From contig CM072806.1 in NCBI GenBank assembly GCA_037013495.1, positions 24,142,001 through 24,206,000 on the forward strand: 64,000 nucleotides of DNA, read 5' to 3'. Positions 1 to 12,599 of the stretch are shown piece by piece (position 1 is the first letter of the stretch; every line of letters starts with the position of its first letter). Under the pieces are notes generated by a model, which had not been told where the DNA came from, did no database searches, and saw only the letters and a list, made by a program, of their open reading frames with translations. The position numbers and the translations under genes are program-made. This stretch comes from Hippophae tibetana. Taxonomy: Eukaryota > Streptophyta > Magnoliopsida > Rosales > Elaeagnaceae.

Positions 1-252
1 TTTGTTGAGGAATATTACCAATACTCACGTACATCTTATACAAATGTACTACACATTTTTAGCCTTGCTAAAAAATTAGTCACAAATGTATAAGTTTTAA
101 TGGATAGTATAATTATCTCCATAAATAAAATTTTATTTTTAACTCTCATACGCATATTATTTTTATACCATAAAATAAAATTTAATGTATATTAAAAATA
201 AGGTTCACTTAAATATGTTTTTTTAAAGATAAATATAAAATCAATTAAATAA

Positions 253-327
253 CTATATATATATATATATGTATGTATATATATATATATCTATGTATGT
301 ATGTATGTATGTATGTATGTATGTATG

Positions 328-387
<60 letters not shown>

Positions 388-396
388 CATGTATAT
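253..396. repeat. TA / GTAT microsatellite
   Basis: A run of TA dinucleotides passes into long GTAT tetranucleotide blocks broken by short TATATA spacers. This is seen directly. The flanks (1-252 and 397-1189) are AT-rich, with no reading frame, recognisable element end or structural RNA that I can support. Confidence 0.95.
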
Positions 397-1189
397 ATTT
401 GGATAAATTAAAGATGTTTTTTTAATATTTTAATGGCAATAGAGGTATATATAGATTATAATTTAGTATAAGGTTTATTTTACATAAGAATGTTCCAATA
501 CTCTAAAGATTTCTATCAATTTTTAGTGTTTTGTTTTCCTAAAGACAAAGTCAGAATTTTGAAGGAAAAATGCAAAAAAAATTAAAATATATATAATAAT
601 ATTTTAATTTTTGAAATGAAAAAATTTAATTTTTTTAAATGAGGAGTCTTAAATATTGGTATTTTGAAAAAACAATGTATAGTTAGTTGATGTATAATAT
701 TATATTTTCTTTCAATTTTTCATCTAAATTTTAAATTAGCTACTTTTTTATAATTAATTTCTAATGTTCTTTTAAACATCTATTATCTACCATTGAATGT
801 TTATAACTTTTTCCTTCTTTTTTTTTTAAAGAAAATTTGAATTTTTCCTTAAAAAAGATTAGCGAGAGACAATTAGGACTTTTTTAAAAAAATGAAGATC
901 TTAAAAAATAGAGTATTAAAGTATATATTTTGATGAATTAATGTACTTATAGAGACCTTAACTAATAACTCATTTTAATCTATGTTGAATTTGGATAAAT
1001 ATATTTTTACACCTAAATTATGATGATAATTATAAGTACTAAACTTTAAATTACTACAAAGTTATCATTAAACTTAAGCTATTGATTTCATCCCAAAAAT
1101 GAAAAGAAATTCAGTTGTACTTACATAAATGTCATTGTTGTTAAATTTATCAACCAAAAAAACTAACAAAAAGAAAAAAAAAATGACAA

Positions 1190-1728
1190 CTATATTGTTA
1201 GGTGCAAATTAACTCATGCTATATGGCACAACATGAGAGGTCTTAATAAGCAAATAATTCACAAATTAGCCTAATAAATGTTGAGTCAATAGATTAACAT
1301 CACTATTAGATACATATTCAATGTTGTAACCAACTAGTAATTATCCTCAAATTATCCAACAAAGATATAATTACAATGAAGAAGAATTTTGAAACTAAAA
1401 TAAGTATATCCCAATGAGAAAAGGTCACCAATAGGTAGAATCTCCCTTATATCACTCTATTCACTTCACACATGATCACCTGACATATAACAAACATTTT
1501 AGATAAAAAAATATTTTCTAAATCTCTCTTCAAATCTCTATATCACCGTGTGAGATAATAGTCCCCTCCTTTATCACTAATTACTTAAAATTATTTAAGC
1601 ATTAGAGGACCAAAGCCTAAATCATCCTGAGGTAGTTCGAGGTTCTAATAGTGTGTTTTTTGTTTTTAGGTTTGTAGTAAGGAGAGATGCAATTAATCAT
1701 CAATTTGAAAAAAAAATCAACATTAACA
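1190..1728 (+). mobile_element. Decayed 3' part of a gypsy (Tat-like) 5' LTR
   Basis: The stretch ends just before a primer-site-like sequence at 1729-1740. About 100 bases earlier it contains the order 'ACCAAAGCCTAAATCATCC' then 'GAGGTAGTTCGAGGT', which resembles the U5 region of Tat-type gypsy LTRs. The 5' boundary is not visible and may lie well to the left. The assignment rests on pattern resemblance and on the position before a PBS and a gag-like reading frame. Confidence 0.35.
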
Positions 1729-1740
1729 TTTGGCGTCGTT
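1729..1740 (+). other. Gypsy-type primer-binding site, mutated
   Basis: The sequence TTTGGCGTCGTT resembles the TTTGGCGCCGT core found directly after the 5' LTR of many plant gypsy elements, with one C-to-T change in the CpG. It lies between an LTR-like tail and a gag-like reading frame, as expected for a plus-strand element. Confidence 0.4.
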
Positions 1741-1799
1741 TATAAGAATAATTGTATTCTGCTAGTTAACTAAAAAACCAAATAAAAAAAGATATTGGT

Positions 1800-2330
1800 T
1801 GTGTTTCTCAAATCATGAGCCATACAATCTCTACAAAAATGACCCTTAAAGCCTAAAAACAATTCTTCAAATAGAAGTTGAACTCTACATGATTTCTCAT
1901 ATGTCAAACTTTTGTCCTTCAAAGATGAATCAACCTCCAGGTTCTAAAAGCAAAACTTCTACAAGGGACAATGAAGTCCCACCCAACGTCCAACAAGTCA
2001 TGCAATCACTTACCTAAGTTATCAATCTCGTACCTCCGCATCCACGATGAACCCAAGCGGTCTACAGATAGAGAGCTCGGGTGGAAACCCACCTTAACAC
2101 AATAGAGAATGTGTTCCATACCATCTTAGAATGCTTGTTAGGGCCACAACTCCCAAATGAGAAACTATCCTTACATCATCTTGTAATGTCCAAAGTGCAC
2201 ACGATCCAACTTACAATAAGACAGGTTAGGATGGGAAACAAAGCCTGCATGGATTATAATTCAAAAAAAATCTTTACTTGGGAATGAAAAAGAGGGAAGG
2301 GATCCCAACCCTGACATGCTCCAATTATAA
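1800..2330 (+). pseudogene. Remnant of gypsy gag N-terminus
   Basis: A broken reading frame downstream of the PBS-like site contains a proline/serine/threonine-rich stretch around 1930-2010 (SKMNQPPGSKSKTSTRDNEV), followed after a stop and frame change by a 68-residue open stretch at 2081-2287. Plant gypsy gag proteins often begin with a similar low-complexity segment. No zinc knuckle, protease or reverse transcriptase follows; at 2376 an unrelated repeat starts and at 2592 a copia LTR. The identification comes mainly from position and is tentative. Confidence 0.3.
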
Positions 2331-2375
2331 CTACAACTAAAAAATACCTAAATTTGAAGAAAGTACATAAAAAGA

Positions 2376-2470
2376 TAACTAAAATGTAATTACTTCAATA
2401 GATGTATATATTTTGAATAATAATAGGTCAATAATACTCAAGAAGGGTTATCTAAGAACCAAGGATGAAA
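2376..2470 (+). repeat. Dispersed repeat, copy 1 of 3
   Basis: This piece, which includes the motif TGAATAATAATAGGTCAATA and an 'AGGGTTATCTAAGAACCA' block, recurs at 24840-24920, and its continuation recurs at 20271-20440. It matches no element I recognise. It may be part of an unclassified retroelement interrupted by the copia insertions. Confidence 0.6.
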
Positions 2471-2591
2471 ATTTCAACGATATTGTCGACATTGTGTCTT
2501 TTTTATACATCCTGACTCCAAACATGATATCCATCTCTTTTAGCCAAATTGTCACAAAATTGTCGCAAAATTGTCAAAAATGCCAATTAAA

Positions 2592-3858
2592 TGTTAAAAG
2601 AGTTTACAACTCGATATACGACTAGGGTAAAGAGATACAGACTCTTAAAGGACTAGACCCTAACTCACACAAACAAGAAAATAAACACTTATACAAATCA
2701 CATTGTAAAATCACAATTAGTATAATATCAAAAGGTAGATAACTTGAATAACATATATTTTATATCAAACCAAAAAGCTAGTAAATAACAAATCCTTTCT
2801 AATTAGAATTTATGCTTCAATATGTTGAGACATATACACAACAAACTCAAATTATACTAACTCAATAAGAGATCATGCATAACACTTGATATAACGAGGT
2901 AAACCATATAGAGACCGTATCTATATGGTAACATTATCGGGTTGCTTAAGGTAACCACTCAGTAGTAAATAATACACTAAACAATAAATAAGTTACAACA
3001 CTAACAAACAATAAAACCACTATTACCTTTATCAACTAGGACCACCTTCCAAACTTCCTACTATTTCTCTTCATTTGCTACTTTCGTAACTATTTGGTTC
3101 AACACTCGAATATGGTTGTTTTCCATAGCCAACACCACCCAATGTGGTGTGATTGGAAACCACAGATCAAGAATTGGAAATATAACAACTCACACTTTCA
3201 AGGGACAAATAGTCCAACACTATTATCAAATCATGTATGGAAAACACACAATCAGACATGTATACACATAGCCTACGATTTAATTACTAAACTCACAAAA
3301 TGACCTATACTCAAGATTAAGCTATCCAAAATGATTTTGAAAACATGTATAATAAATAGTCCAAATCTTGGAAAAAAAATTCTATGTAAAACAAGGGTAA
3401 AGATAAGAGAAAAGAGTGGGGTATTCATAGGACTTAAAATGCACACTTTACCAACCACTTTGCCAACCCCCTTACAGAGGGTAGTGGTAAGGGTAGTGGC
3501 GAGGTCCTTGGCAAGCTTATTGGAAAAGTGCTAAAATTATATTTTTTTTCATTTTAAAAAATGCCAAGTTCAATCCATAAATACATGCATCTAAAACATG
3601 TCAGATGCTAGAAGTAACAACGTCGAAGAGTGAGTGTGAACTCTTAACCTTGGATGCATGCTAGGAAAACCAATCCCGTGGTGTGTGTAAACATGCTTCC
3701 ATACAAAGTATACCTAACTATGTGCACGTGTGAATTACTAATCCATAGTGACCAACCTTACACAAAGGAAGACAAATACGCTAAGTAAAAAAGAAAACAA
3801 ACAATGTCTTTTGTATACATGAAGCCAACACATAGACATAAGTACAATGTGACTTACA
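2592..3858 (-). mobile_element. Copia-family 3' LTR
   Basis: This is a 1267 bp LTR with TG...CA ends on the element strand: it starts TGTAAGTC at 3858 and ends ACA at 2592. It is closely similar along its length to the LTR at 18011-19261, sharing the U3 box AGGTCCTTGGC and the downstream leader 'CTATGAATACCCC' (a degenerate TATA region). To its right lies a purine-rich tract (minus strand, 3859-3877). That places the element interior to the right and makes this the 3' LTR of a minus-strand element. Confidence 0.8.
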
Positions 3859-5060
3859 TTCTATCCATTTGGCTTTCTATATCAAGCCACTGCACAACTA
3901 GGTATAGATCCTTATCAAAAATGCGATGGTTATAAAGATGCTCTAAAGTTGTTTATTCCTATGAACAACACAACAACAACACACTAAAACCCAAAAGACA
4001 TACCTATACCAAGTGCACCCATTTTGTGATCTCTATCCATCTTCATGTATCAACTCGTCCATTCCTTCACTCTAAAACACAAGAGGCTCAAAATAACCAT
4101 ACAAATTCACAAATATATGACATGCACAAAAGAGAACTTTATTTAAAAATAAAAAAGAAAAAAAGAAAAATTTAGGTCTACATGCTCTCATGGAATACAT
4201 ATGCCAAAACATCCATACTTCAATTTAGGTTAAATGTATGCCAAACATATATCAACATAATCCCTCTAAAATTTATTTTACATGCAATAGTATAGCAAAG
4301 AGAAAAACTATCAATCTCATGAAACATAAAACAATGACTAACAAGTGAGATGACAAGAAATGGCTCAACATAGATCAATGCCTAAGAAGAAAGGAAACGT
4401 TACTTGAAAGAGATAAATATCAGCATTTACATCATTAATAGTCAAAAGAAAGAGAGAAACTAACAAACTAGTGAGTAGTGTAAGCAACATCCCTAAAATG
4501 AGGAAGAAATAAGGGATGCTAATTGAACCACTAAGCATTTGAAAAGGACATAAGTTCTAACATAGAAACATAAGACATGCTTAGATAGGGAAAACATCAT
4601 AGACAATAGGAGTGTATACAAAGATATAATAAAGAAAGATATCTTAGTTAATTTCAAAGAAACAATTGAAAGAAACCAAAAGGATAAGAAGGAAAAAGAT
4701 AGGTAAAATAAAGATAGAAGTCAATAAGACACAAACAGATAATCAAAACACGATATGCTAGGCGCAAGAAAGTAAAATTTAGTAAGACAAATGAGAAGCG
4801 TTCTCAATGTCATGTCATAAGAAAGATAGGATCGTAGATAGAGAACCCAACTATAATGACACTACATGATGAAAATATATGGTGTTATGCATATAGAAAA
4901 AAAGGCCATAGAGGAAAAAGTAGGTAGCATGTAAGACAAACACACATAAGGAATATGTCAAAGAAACTTGCATGTGAGAAAACGAGTAAAAGATTAGTCA
5001 TAAAGGTAAATTAACAAATATGACAATTAACTTACTATGCATGACTTGAAAACATTAAGC
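3859..5060 (-). mobile_element. Non-coding interior of copia-family element
   Basis: No sustained reading frame is present. The sequence aligns by eye with the non-coding interior of the LARD copy on the same strand (for example 5025-5045 with 13970-13985, both with AATTAAC..ACTATGCA, and 4480-4520 with 13310-13360). It links a gag fragment on the right (5060-5566) to the 3' LTR on the left, so a gag-bearing copy carried the same non-coding 3' region as the LARD copies. Confidence 0.6.
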
Positions 5061-5566
5061 AATAGACAAGACACTACCTAGAAATATAGCCAACAATGCC
5101 ACAACAATAACAAGTGTGGTCAGTGGAGGTGGGAAAATACAATCTTTGACTTCGAGGAGTGGGATGCATAGGAAAAGGAAAGGAAGAACTCACATTTACT
5201 TTCACATGAGGATCATAAGTCAATTTCTGACAATGTGATCTTAAATGTCCAAGATCACCACAGTGGTGACAAGTAGGGATGACAATAGGTAAAGATAGAT
5301 AGACAACTATTAGAGCAATGAGAAATGCTAGCCTTAGGTGAAGGGTTCAACTTGCTAAGGGAATTTGGCTAAGAACATGCAAAAAAATTACTTTTTGAGT
5401 CGACAGTGGTAGATGCTGACTTTGGTTCTTGATTGGAAGCTTTGACAAACTTAGTAGAATACATTGTGGAAGTTGAAACCCTCTCATTGTACATAATTCC
5501 ATGCTTGTCCCTAGAGAACTTAATGTTGCTAATCATTTGATTTAACATTTTTGAACCCATTGTCAT
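5060..5566 (-). pseudogene. Copia gag C-terminus with two zinc knuckles
   Basis: On the minus strand the reading frame runs from about 5566, with stops, into a complete CX2CX4HX4C knuckle, CHHCGDLGHLRSHC, at 5230-5271. A second, degenerate knuckle (CYCCGIVGYI..C, with the histidine replaced and a stop before the last position) lies near 5080-5120. Two knuckles separated by a P/S-rich linker are typical of the gag C-terminus in a group of plant copia elements, where they bind genomic RNA. There is at least one in-frame stop upstream of the first knuckle. No protease follows; the frame gives way to non-coding DNA. Confidence 0.7.
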
Positions 5567-5584
5567 ACTATCTATCTTAGATTA

Positions 5585-5785
5585 TATGAAATACAATTGT
5601 GCTTATCTATTTTGTGTTTATCTTCCTGTGATTTACCTATTTGACTTGAGTCCTTAAGAGGTTAGTATCTCCTTAGCCTTATATTGAGTCTAGGACTCAT
5701 TCATTGTTGATATGCATGATGTAGGTATGTTAATATCTTTTGTGTGTCCAAAATATATGTTCTAACATGCTAAAAGGTTTCTAAT
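5585..5785 (+). mobile_element. Inverted fragment of the LARD LTR
   Basis: The plus strand here reads like the minus strand of 15055-15245 in the LARD 5' LTR (shared blocks: TTGTGCTTATCT, GAGTCCTTAA, CAAAATATATGTTCTAACAT). At 5786 the orientation switches, and the rest of the LTR continues on the minus strand. This is an inversion junction inside one LTR family. Confidence 0.7.
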
Positions 5786-8679
5786 CATAGTTTAAACTTT
5801 AGGATGTAGGAACATATACTTTTAAAACTCCGATTCTACAAGCCACACATTCAAGCAAGCATAATACCATATATAACAAGGTAAACCCACATAGAAACCC
5901 TATCTGTGAGTTTCTTAAGTCAACCACTCAGTAGCAAACAATCCACTAAAAAATAAAATAATTACACTTTGAGAGAAATAAAACCACCATTACCTCTATT
6001 AGACGGGACCTCTGTTCTAGCTACCTATTACCGCTCTTGCTTATTACTTCTATAAAGACCTATTTCTACACATGAACTCAACTCTCCTCCAAAGCCCACA
6101 CGATCCACTATGCTGTTATTAGTAACCAAAGATTAGTAACGTGTAAAGTTAATAAGAAAATGTTGCAAGAAGGAAACCACTAGCTGACATATGGCTCAAT
6201 ACAATGAACCCACTTGCAAACATTTCCTTGAATACTTACCACTCACAAACACATTTTGCTCATACGGTCATATATCACTAATGCTGAACAACACTCAAGG
6301 TATTAGTAATCTAGAAACAAAAAAATGAGATGTCAATTTGACAAAGTTCTACAACATTTTTTGGATACCAAATAAGAAGAAATGATGGGGTATATATACA
6401 ACTTAAATTTTTCACCTTGTTAGCCACCTCGTAATCCAAATCGCCACAACCTCACCATCATTTATGGTGAGGTCCTTGGTAAGCTTGGTATTGAGGTGGT
6501 AGAAAGTTACATTTTTTTGTTCTAAAAATTTTCGAGTTTTTTCTATAAATAAGTGCATACAAAACAAACCAAAAACACAAGTGACAACATCATCGACTGA
6601 GCATGCCAAAACTCCAATTAGCATGCACACTATGCAAACTAACCCCATAGTGTGTGTAAACATACTTGATGAGTGTTTAAAAAACACTAAAATTACCATG
6701 ATTTTATGTAATTTAAATATTTAAATAGATGTATAAATGCATAATTATATCATATTTTTATATAAGTTTATCTTTTCAGAATTACAGGTATTTTTATTGT
6801 TTTGTAGTTATTTTTGTTCAAAAATAATTTAAAGACTCGAAAAAAATACTGAAGGCAATACATCACAAATATGTTGTAAAAAATGAGGAAAAGTAAAAAA
6901 GATGGAAAAATTGGACAAAATGGGTCAAAACGAATAAAAATATCAAAATTGTCAAAATTTTGCACGCAGGTGCCCATTCACGCCAACACATGCCTACGTT
7001 GAGTCCTCCATGCATGCCCAACATATGCCTAGCACACACCAAGTTGATTTCCATACGCACTAGCACACATCTGTATCGTGTCTTGCACGTACCAACGCTC
7101 GTCTACCACAAATCTCGTTCCCCGTATGCATCCCATCCTATCCAAACGCATCCAAAATAACATTTACAAAATATTTTTCCACCTTTTTTTGTATGTTCCT
7201 CACCTATAAAAGGACACTCTCCCCCAATGTAAAAAACATAATTTTCTCAACTCTTTCTCCCTCTAGCTTTCTCTCTATATAATATTTTCTTAGTTTTTTT
7301 AATTTTTAGTTTTAAAGTTCTTCTCTTTTTGAGAAGAACTAGTTATGCTTTTATAGATTTTTAGTCTTTGATTCAAAAAACAAAAATTCAAATCCGTTTA
7401 GAGGTTTTCCAACAACAAAATTAGCATCAAAGTTCTATAAGGGTTCTTTTGAGTTATAATTTTAAAATGAATTTTGTACAGTTATTTTTTTTATATTGTT
7501 TAATTTGTCATGATTGAATTTAATATGACTGATTGTTTGTAAATATGATATAATAATAACGTTATTACGCTTGCGAAATATTAAATAGGTAAAACATTTT
7601 TATAAAATAAATTGATTTTGTTTTATTCAAAATTTTATATTAAGGATGTTAGAGAGAAATATATTATTTTTCATTACAAACTTAACTATGAAAATTAGAT
7701 TCTAAGGTTTAATTATCCGATTTGATTTAGAGTAGTACTCTTTTATTTGTTGGTACAATTGCCTAGTAGTTAGAGTGAAGCTTTATTTCAAAAGTTTTTA
7801 TAAGAACTATTATTCTAAAATGTATTAACAACATATTTTAAAACTTGAAAGTTGGTACTCATATAATTAAATTCTTAGGTTTAATTTGGACACCTTGAAT
7901 AAAGTCTAATTAACTAACTCTACCAAAAGTTTGTGATTAGAGAGTTTGATATTTTCTTAGAAATAAAGCTGAAATTTAATACTTAATTAATTAATAGGCT
8001 CCGCCTAAGGATACTAGTTAATTAAAATTAAACAAAAGAATTTAGCCCCGCCTAAGGACACTTTCATACCAAAAAGAGAAAATCAATACATATCAATTTA
8101 TATCTTTAATAACCTAAATAATATAAGCAAAAATAATTAACTTAATTATTATATCCATAAATACTCCATTGATATTAATAATAAAAAAATTCATAATTTT
8201 TTATCAAATCTATATCTATATATGTTTATTTTTTTATGTTATTAGATTAGGAAACACAAAAAACAAAATATCATGACAGGATGTTTAAGATTTAATTTCA
8301 TTTTTAAGAGTTTGAATAATAAATTAAAAACCACATATATACCTTCCTTAGATAGACCTTGGGAGTATACTTTTCATTTTCTATAAAATGATTTATACAC
8401 TTGCGAGAGTTTTACAAGTATAAAACCAAATTATTTGCAAGATCAGCATTGCCGATTTTGTTTCATCAAGTTTTTGGCACAGTTGTCAAGGACTTGATTG
8501 TACTCATCAATGCTTGCATACAAAGTGTTCTTAACTATATGTGTGTGTGTGTGTGTACTACTGATCTATAGTAACCAATATTACACAAGAGAAAGAAAAA
8601 TACACTAAGTAAGAAAAAATAGGCATCATATTTTGGACATGGGAAGCCAACAAATAGGCACAAGCACAAAGAACTTACA
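5786..8679 (-). mobile_element. LARD 3' LTR, split by a nested solo LTR
   Basis: On the element strand the LTR begins TGTAAGTTC at 8679, immediately after a purine-rich tract (AAGCCAAAGAGAGAGAA, minus strand of 8680-8697). It runs to 8510, is interrupted by a solo LTR (6667-8509), and resumes at 6666 down to about 5786. It then meets an inverted piece of its own family, so its 3' end is missing or rearranged. The U3 box AGGTCCTTGG occurs at about 6469. It aligns with 15350-16311 of the partner LTR. Confidence 0.75.
6667..8509 (+). mobile_element. Nested solo LTR (family T), complete
   Basis: An 1843 bp LTR with TG...CA ends and 8 bp inverted termini (TGATGAGT at 6667; ACTCATCA ending at 8509). 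It is flanked by a near-perfect 5 bp target duplication, ATACT (6662-6666) and ATGCT (8510-8514). A GC-richer U3 block lies at 6960-7150. It is followed by TATAAAAGG at about 7206 and a pyrimidine-rich leader, so transcription would run on the plus strand. No internal region or second LTR is present, so it is a solo LTR. A shorter relative lies inverted at 11503-12599. Confidence 0.85.
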
Positions 8680-10088
8680 TTCTCTCTCTTTGGCTTTCCA
8701 TGTAAAAACACCGCATAACTAAATACAAAAGCTCATCAAATATGAGATGATCATGAAGATTTTCTAAAGTTGTTTGTTCCCAAGAATAACAACACACACC
8801 AAAACCCAAAAGACACACCTACTTTAAGTATAACCATCTTGAGTGCTCCATCCAGCTTCATGAATCAACTCATCCAATCCTCATCATAAGGAAATTAACT
8901 TCATTGCATAGAGCACACTTGAAGCATTAAAACTTCACTATATATGTGTAACTTTCACGCACGAAACAAACATATACTACGTGAACCTATCAAGGAGAAA
9001 CATCACGTACTTTATCCAAATACTATCGTGTTATCCCTACATAGGTACACATTGATAGTCTATCCAAATACTATCATGTTACCACTACATGGGTACACAC
9101 GATAGGCTAAGCACAAAAAACATGTAGCATAAAAAACACAATCTACATGCAATAAAAATATGCAAACTACACAATCTACATGCAACATAAATATGCAAAC
9201 TCCCTCTGAAAAAATGCAATACTTCTCTTTGGTGTATACTACATTGACCATCCCAAGCAACAAATAACATGTTAACAAGCAAACATAGTGCATAAACATA
9301 CACAATTTGTGCAAAATTCTCCTTCTTTTTGACATGGAGAGTCAAATCAAGCACACACAGGTATGCAACATACCATACCTCTATATGAAGGAGAGAATTC
9401 AAAAAGAAATGCAATAATCCTAACACTTGTACAACATAGCAAATAAGACTAAAGAAAAAACAAAAGGACCAACACATGCAAGCAAGTGAGAAATGCAAAG
9501 AATAACATGGAGACAATAGCAAGGTAAAATCATGTAGCAAATAATAACATGAATGAAATGACAAACCAAAAGTAATACAGATAGAAAACATCTCCCTAAT
9601 GCGATACATAACATAGAGCCCTACATCTATACATGTTGTGTAAGGGTATAAAGAGCTTTGTAATGTTCAAATAGCATATCCATAGGATGGGCAATCAAAC
9701 GTCAATGGCACATAAATGTACCAGAAAATATGTAAGAAGAGGTTAACTAGAAGTCCAACTATCTTCCAAGTTGGCACGCTCTTAGTGACTCAAAAATCAT
9801 CCTCCAAACATCAACACCACATAAATGTGTTAGCAACTTCTTAAGAAGGAGTTGACTAAGCGTCCAACTATCGTTCAAGTTGCCACACTCCTATTGATTA
9901 AACTATATTCCCCCAACACCGCTTGGGTTTATTCAATCTTATAACCTCACCCCATACTATGCATGCACATAAATGAAAAGAAATCTTAGTCTACAAAAGA
10001 AAACATATGTCATGCCTTCCAAAAAAAATATCGGGCTATCAACTACATGCGGCAAACATGCAATAACTCACTACAGTAGGGATGCAGG

Positions 10089-10428
10089 TGATAACAGTAT
10101 TTTATATAGTTATTTTCGTCTATTTTATTAATTATAATTGCTATGTTTTTGATATTTTTAGTTAATTTTAATGGAATAAATTAATATTTACTGTTAATTT
10201 GTTAAGGAATATATTTTTAAGAAATTTAAATAATTTGAATAAAAAAAGCACTTAGTTGCAAATAAAAAGTCTAAAAATATAATTTAAACTAAAATAGGGC
10301 TTAATTGCAATTAATGAAAGTTTAAAAGTTTATTTGAATTAAATTGGAGGGATAAAATGCAATTAAGGAAAATTTATTTCTCTGCGTAGGAAAGAAGTCC
10401 ACGCGCACCATGCACGCGCCACCCACCC
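10089..10428 (+). mobile_element. Truncated LTR fragment (family G) nested in LARD
   Basis: It starts TGATAACAGTATT and aligns with the reverse complement of the solo LTR at 33118-35081 (for example TTTTATTAATTATAATTGC in both). It stops shortly after the GC-rich stretch begins, before the G-box array. The empty site can be inferred from the plus-strand LARD copy. There the flanking blocks ACCATGCATAAATA (about 54620) and GTTATTGCATG (about 54725) lie about 90 bases apart without this insert. Confidence 0.7.
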
Positions 10429-11502
10429 AATCATATTTATGCATGGTTGATACAAAGTGATGTAAAGAAGAAGAAAGCATCACAAGAACACAACTGCATA
10501 ATATGACCTCATAAATAGAACAAACAAAAAGGATGTCAAATAAACAAAGGGATCTCCCTAACACCATCAAAAAGGCACACATATCTTCCCCTAAAAGTAT
10601 GCATGTGAGGAAATAAACATGTTTTGCATGCTTCTCTCAAACCTCCCCTAGAATAGAAGCATCTTCACAAAGTAGAAAAAAATAATGTAGAAAGATGAGA
10701 AGCAAACTAAGCATGTTCAAAGAACTAGAGGGTCCCTAGGGAATAAACAATGCATTTAACATAAATATCCACATGTCTATCAATCCAAGATGCATTCATG
10801 TAAGGGTATGACTGAATTTTTGAAGACATGTTCAGTGTGCTATATGCTAAACTTTTTTACTCTATATGCAATCATGATATGCTTATGCAAACCAAGCAAA
10901 TATAAATATAGACTCAAGTAGGACTAAACTTCATATGTCCACAATTATCCTATCTCTCCACTAATGTAAGTGCAAGCTTAGGAGAAATCAATAGGTCTTT
11001 CAAAGCTTGTAATGATAGGTATAGGTTCAGGTAGAAGATAAGACATTTAGGCTCAAACACACCTTTGTTGATCCAACAAACATATAAGTTCATATCCACG
11101 ACACCAATACCCTCAAACACAAGTTCTTTTTCTTTACTTCTCAAACTTGAACCAATGAAGTTATGATAATAGTATAGAGATTCAAAAGATTAAGCAATAC
11201 TTCCTTAACATGCTTATCATCTATTCACTTTTCTTTTCTTTCTTCCTCCTTTTTTTTTGTTTAAAACAAATAAATCTCAACACTTCATTTTTCTTTTTCT
11301 TTTCCCCATTTTCCCCCATCTTTTTATAAAATTCCATTTTCAAACTTCCTTTTTCTTTATTTTTTTTCCTTTCAAATTGAAACTTCTTGGGTAAAAAGGA
11401 TATTCTTAGAGAAAATAAGCTTAATAAAGGGTGCAAAAGGTAAGAGAAAATAATCATTTAAGCTAAGCTAGTGCTTAGGTGCAAACAAAAGAAGGCAAAA
11501 CA

Positions 11503-12599
11503 TGATGGCTAAAATAAGGGATACTACGGATCAGAAATCACTGGTGGCAAATGATGAGCAAAATCGGCACTGACGATCTTGCAAAATACTTTGATTTTAT
11601 ATTTGTAAAATTCTCATAAGTGCACGAATCATTTTATAAAAAATGACAAGTATACTCTCAAGGTCGATCTAAAGATTGAATATATGTGAGTTTTAATTTA
11701 TTATTCAAACTTTTATAAACGAAATTAAATACTAAACATCCTGTCATTATATTTTGGTTTTTGTTTCCTAATCTAATAACATAAAAATAAACGTAGATAT
11801 GATTCAATAAAAAGTATGCAAATTTTTATCATTCATAACAATGAAGTATTTATGGATATAATAATTAACTTAATTATGATTGCTAATATTATTTAGGTTA
11901 TCAAAGATATAAATTGATATTTATTAATTTTCTCTTTTTTATATGAATGACACCTTTGGTGGGGTTATATATTCTTTAATAATCAAACAAATCAATTAAC
12001 ACCAATGAGTGGGGTCGATAATTAATTTGGTTAATTAAATTAATTTCTTTTTTCTAAGAGATTGAAAATGAACCATTTAAATGCCACCTTTGGTGGGTTT
12101 AGAGATTTTAAACTTTATTCATAGTGTCCAAATCAAACCTAAGAATTTAATTATCTGAGTGCACTGGGCGTGTGCTAGTTGTGCGTGGGCAGGTGTTGGA
12201 CATGTGCTGGCAATTTGTGCTAACTGCAGGCGTGTGTTGGGTATGTACCGACTACGTGAGCAAGGTGTGTGATCAGGACTTGACATGGGCATGTGATGTC
12301 ACACATGGGAATTTAGCGTGAATGGGTGGCTGTGCATGGAATTTTGGCATTTTTGACATTTTTGACCCATTTTTTTCCATCTTTTTGAACTTTTCCCATT
12401 TTTTTCTCAACATATTTGTTATGTATTGTCTCCATTATTTTTCTTCAAGTATTTAAGTTATTTTTGAATGAAAATACCTAAAAAATAATAAAAATACTTG
12501 TTATTCTAAAAAGAAAAATTTATATAAAAATATGATAAAATCATACAAATATAAATATATTAAACCATGATAATTTTAATGTTTTTTAAGCACTTATTA
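11503..12599 (-). mobile_element. Internally deleted LTR of family T, inverted
   Basis: The reverse complement of this 1.1 kb stretch matches both ends of the solo LTR at 6667-8509: the terminal block at 12540-12599, the GC-rich U3 at 12165-12340, and the inner 3' part at 11550-12140. The roughly 700 bases corresponding to 7160-7860, which hold the TATA box and leader, are absent. Its terminus has changed from CACTCATCA to CACTTATTA. I could not find a convincing target duplication. Confidence 0.75.

Noticed and set aside
253..396. Possible CRISPR-like or origin-like regular repeat
   Set aside because: Simple TA/GTAT microsatellite without spacers.
9060..9614. A 174-codon open stretch and overlapping frames on the minus strand
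   Set aside because: Composed of Cys/Leu/Phe/Tyr-rich low-complexity reading across the non-coding LARD interior. No counterpart is kept in the plus-strand LARD copy, so it is treated as chance.
11221..11457. Lys/Glu-rich 78-codon frame on the minus strand
   Set aside because: Poly-T/poly-C tract read as a charged peptide within non-coding LARD DNA.
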